Source of the DNA: Dreissena polymorpha
Lineage: Eukaryota; Mollusca; Bivalvia; Myida; Dreissenidae
Assembly: GCF_020536995.1 (NCBI RefSeq)
Contig: NC_068356.1
Span: 29,721,835 to 29,785,834, forward strand
DNA: 64,000 bases
Reading direction: 5' to 3'
This document shows positions 63,910 through 64,000 of this stretch, piece after piece. Numbering within the stretch: the stretch's first letter is position 1; every line of letters starts with the position of its first letter. Below the pieces are notes generated by a model. That model saw only the letters and a list, made by a program, of their open reading frames with translations, searched no databases and was not told the origin of the DNA. A program made the translations under genes and the position numbers.

Positions 63910-64000
63910 AGGCCACATAACTCATGTGGATTGGCATTGAAACTATTCCTTCAGCTATTTAACCCCTCCGATTCAAGAAGTTCAGATGTCATTTAATGAC

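Overview
This looks like a nuclear window from a mollusc, most likely a heterodont bivalve such as a dreissenid. That is a judgement from gene content and repeat style; I cannot search for the species. The DNA is AT-rich, the genes are split by long introns with GT-AG sites, and the introns hold bivalve-style dispersed and tandem repeats.

Four host genes can be read exon by exon. They form two divergent pairs. (1) A methylthioribose kinase (MTRK, minus strand) has six recognised coding exons between 6246 and 24941 and a candidate first-exon donor at 28190. (2) An ATF4-type bZIP factor (plus strand) has its coding exons at 29113-29335 and 29568-30553. Its leader starts before 28613 and carries a 3-residue uORF1 and a spliced 55-residue uORF2 that overlaps the main start codon, the same layout as vertebrate ATF4. 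(3) COX10, haem O synthase (minus strand), has five recognised exons between 38632 and 46283 and a probable mitochondrial-targeting first exon near 51029. (4) A WIPI2-type PI3P-binding autophagy protein (plus strand) has its first coding exon at 54098-54168 and six more to 62244, then runs off the right edge.

The ATF4-MTRK gap is only a few hundred bases. It contains a palindromic CRE (TGACGTCA) and a 9-base CARE (TGATGCAAT), the reverse complement of the CHOP amino-acid response element. A stress-response factor therefore sits head to head with a methionine-salvage enzyme, with ATF-type sites between them. This is the most interesting feature of the window. A broader link to haem A synthesis and autophagy is speculation.

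The rest is mobile and repetitive DNA. It includes a 5'-truncated LINE with a clean 9-bp target duplication (20767-22557), a Mutator-like non-autonomous element with about 85-bp inverted ends and a 9-bp duplication (54587-56258), and two elements with 5-bp duplications (25882-26869, 49465-50445). There are also two TA-flanked mariner-like MITEs, a tRNA-like cassette inside a TIR element (33852-34134), near-perfect foldbacks around 12.4-12.8 kb, and several tandem arrays with units of about 146, 156 and 170 bp. A minisatellite of roughly 27-bp units (14.64-17.94 kb) is split by younger insertions. The long homopolymers and G-rich tracts lie in repeats. I found no rRNA, intact tRNA, CRISPR array or retrovirus-like element.
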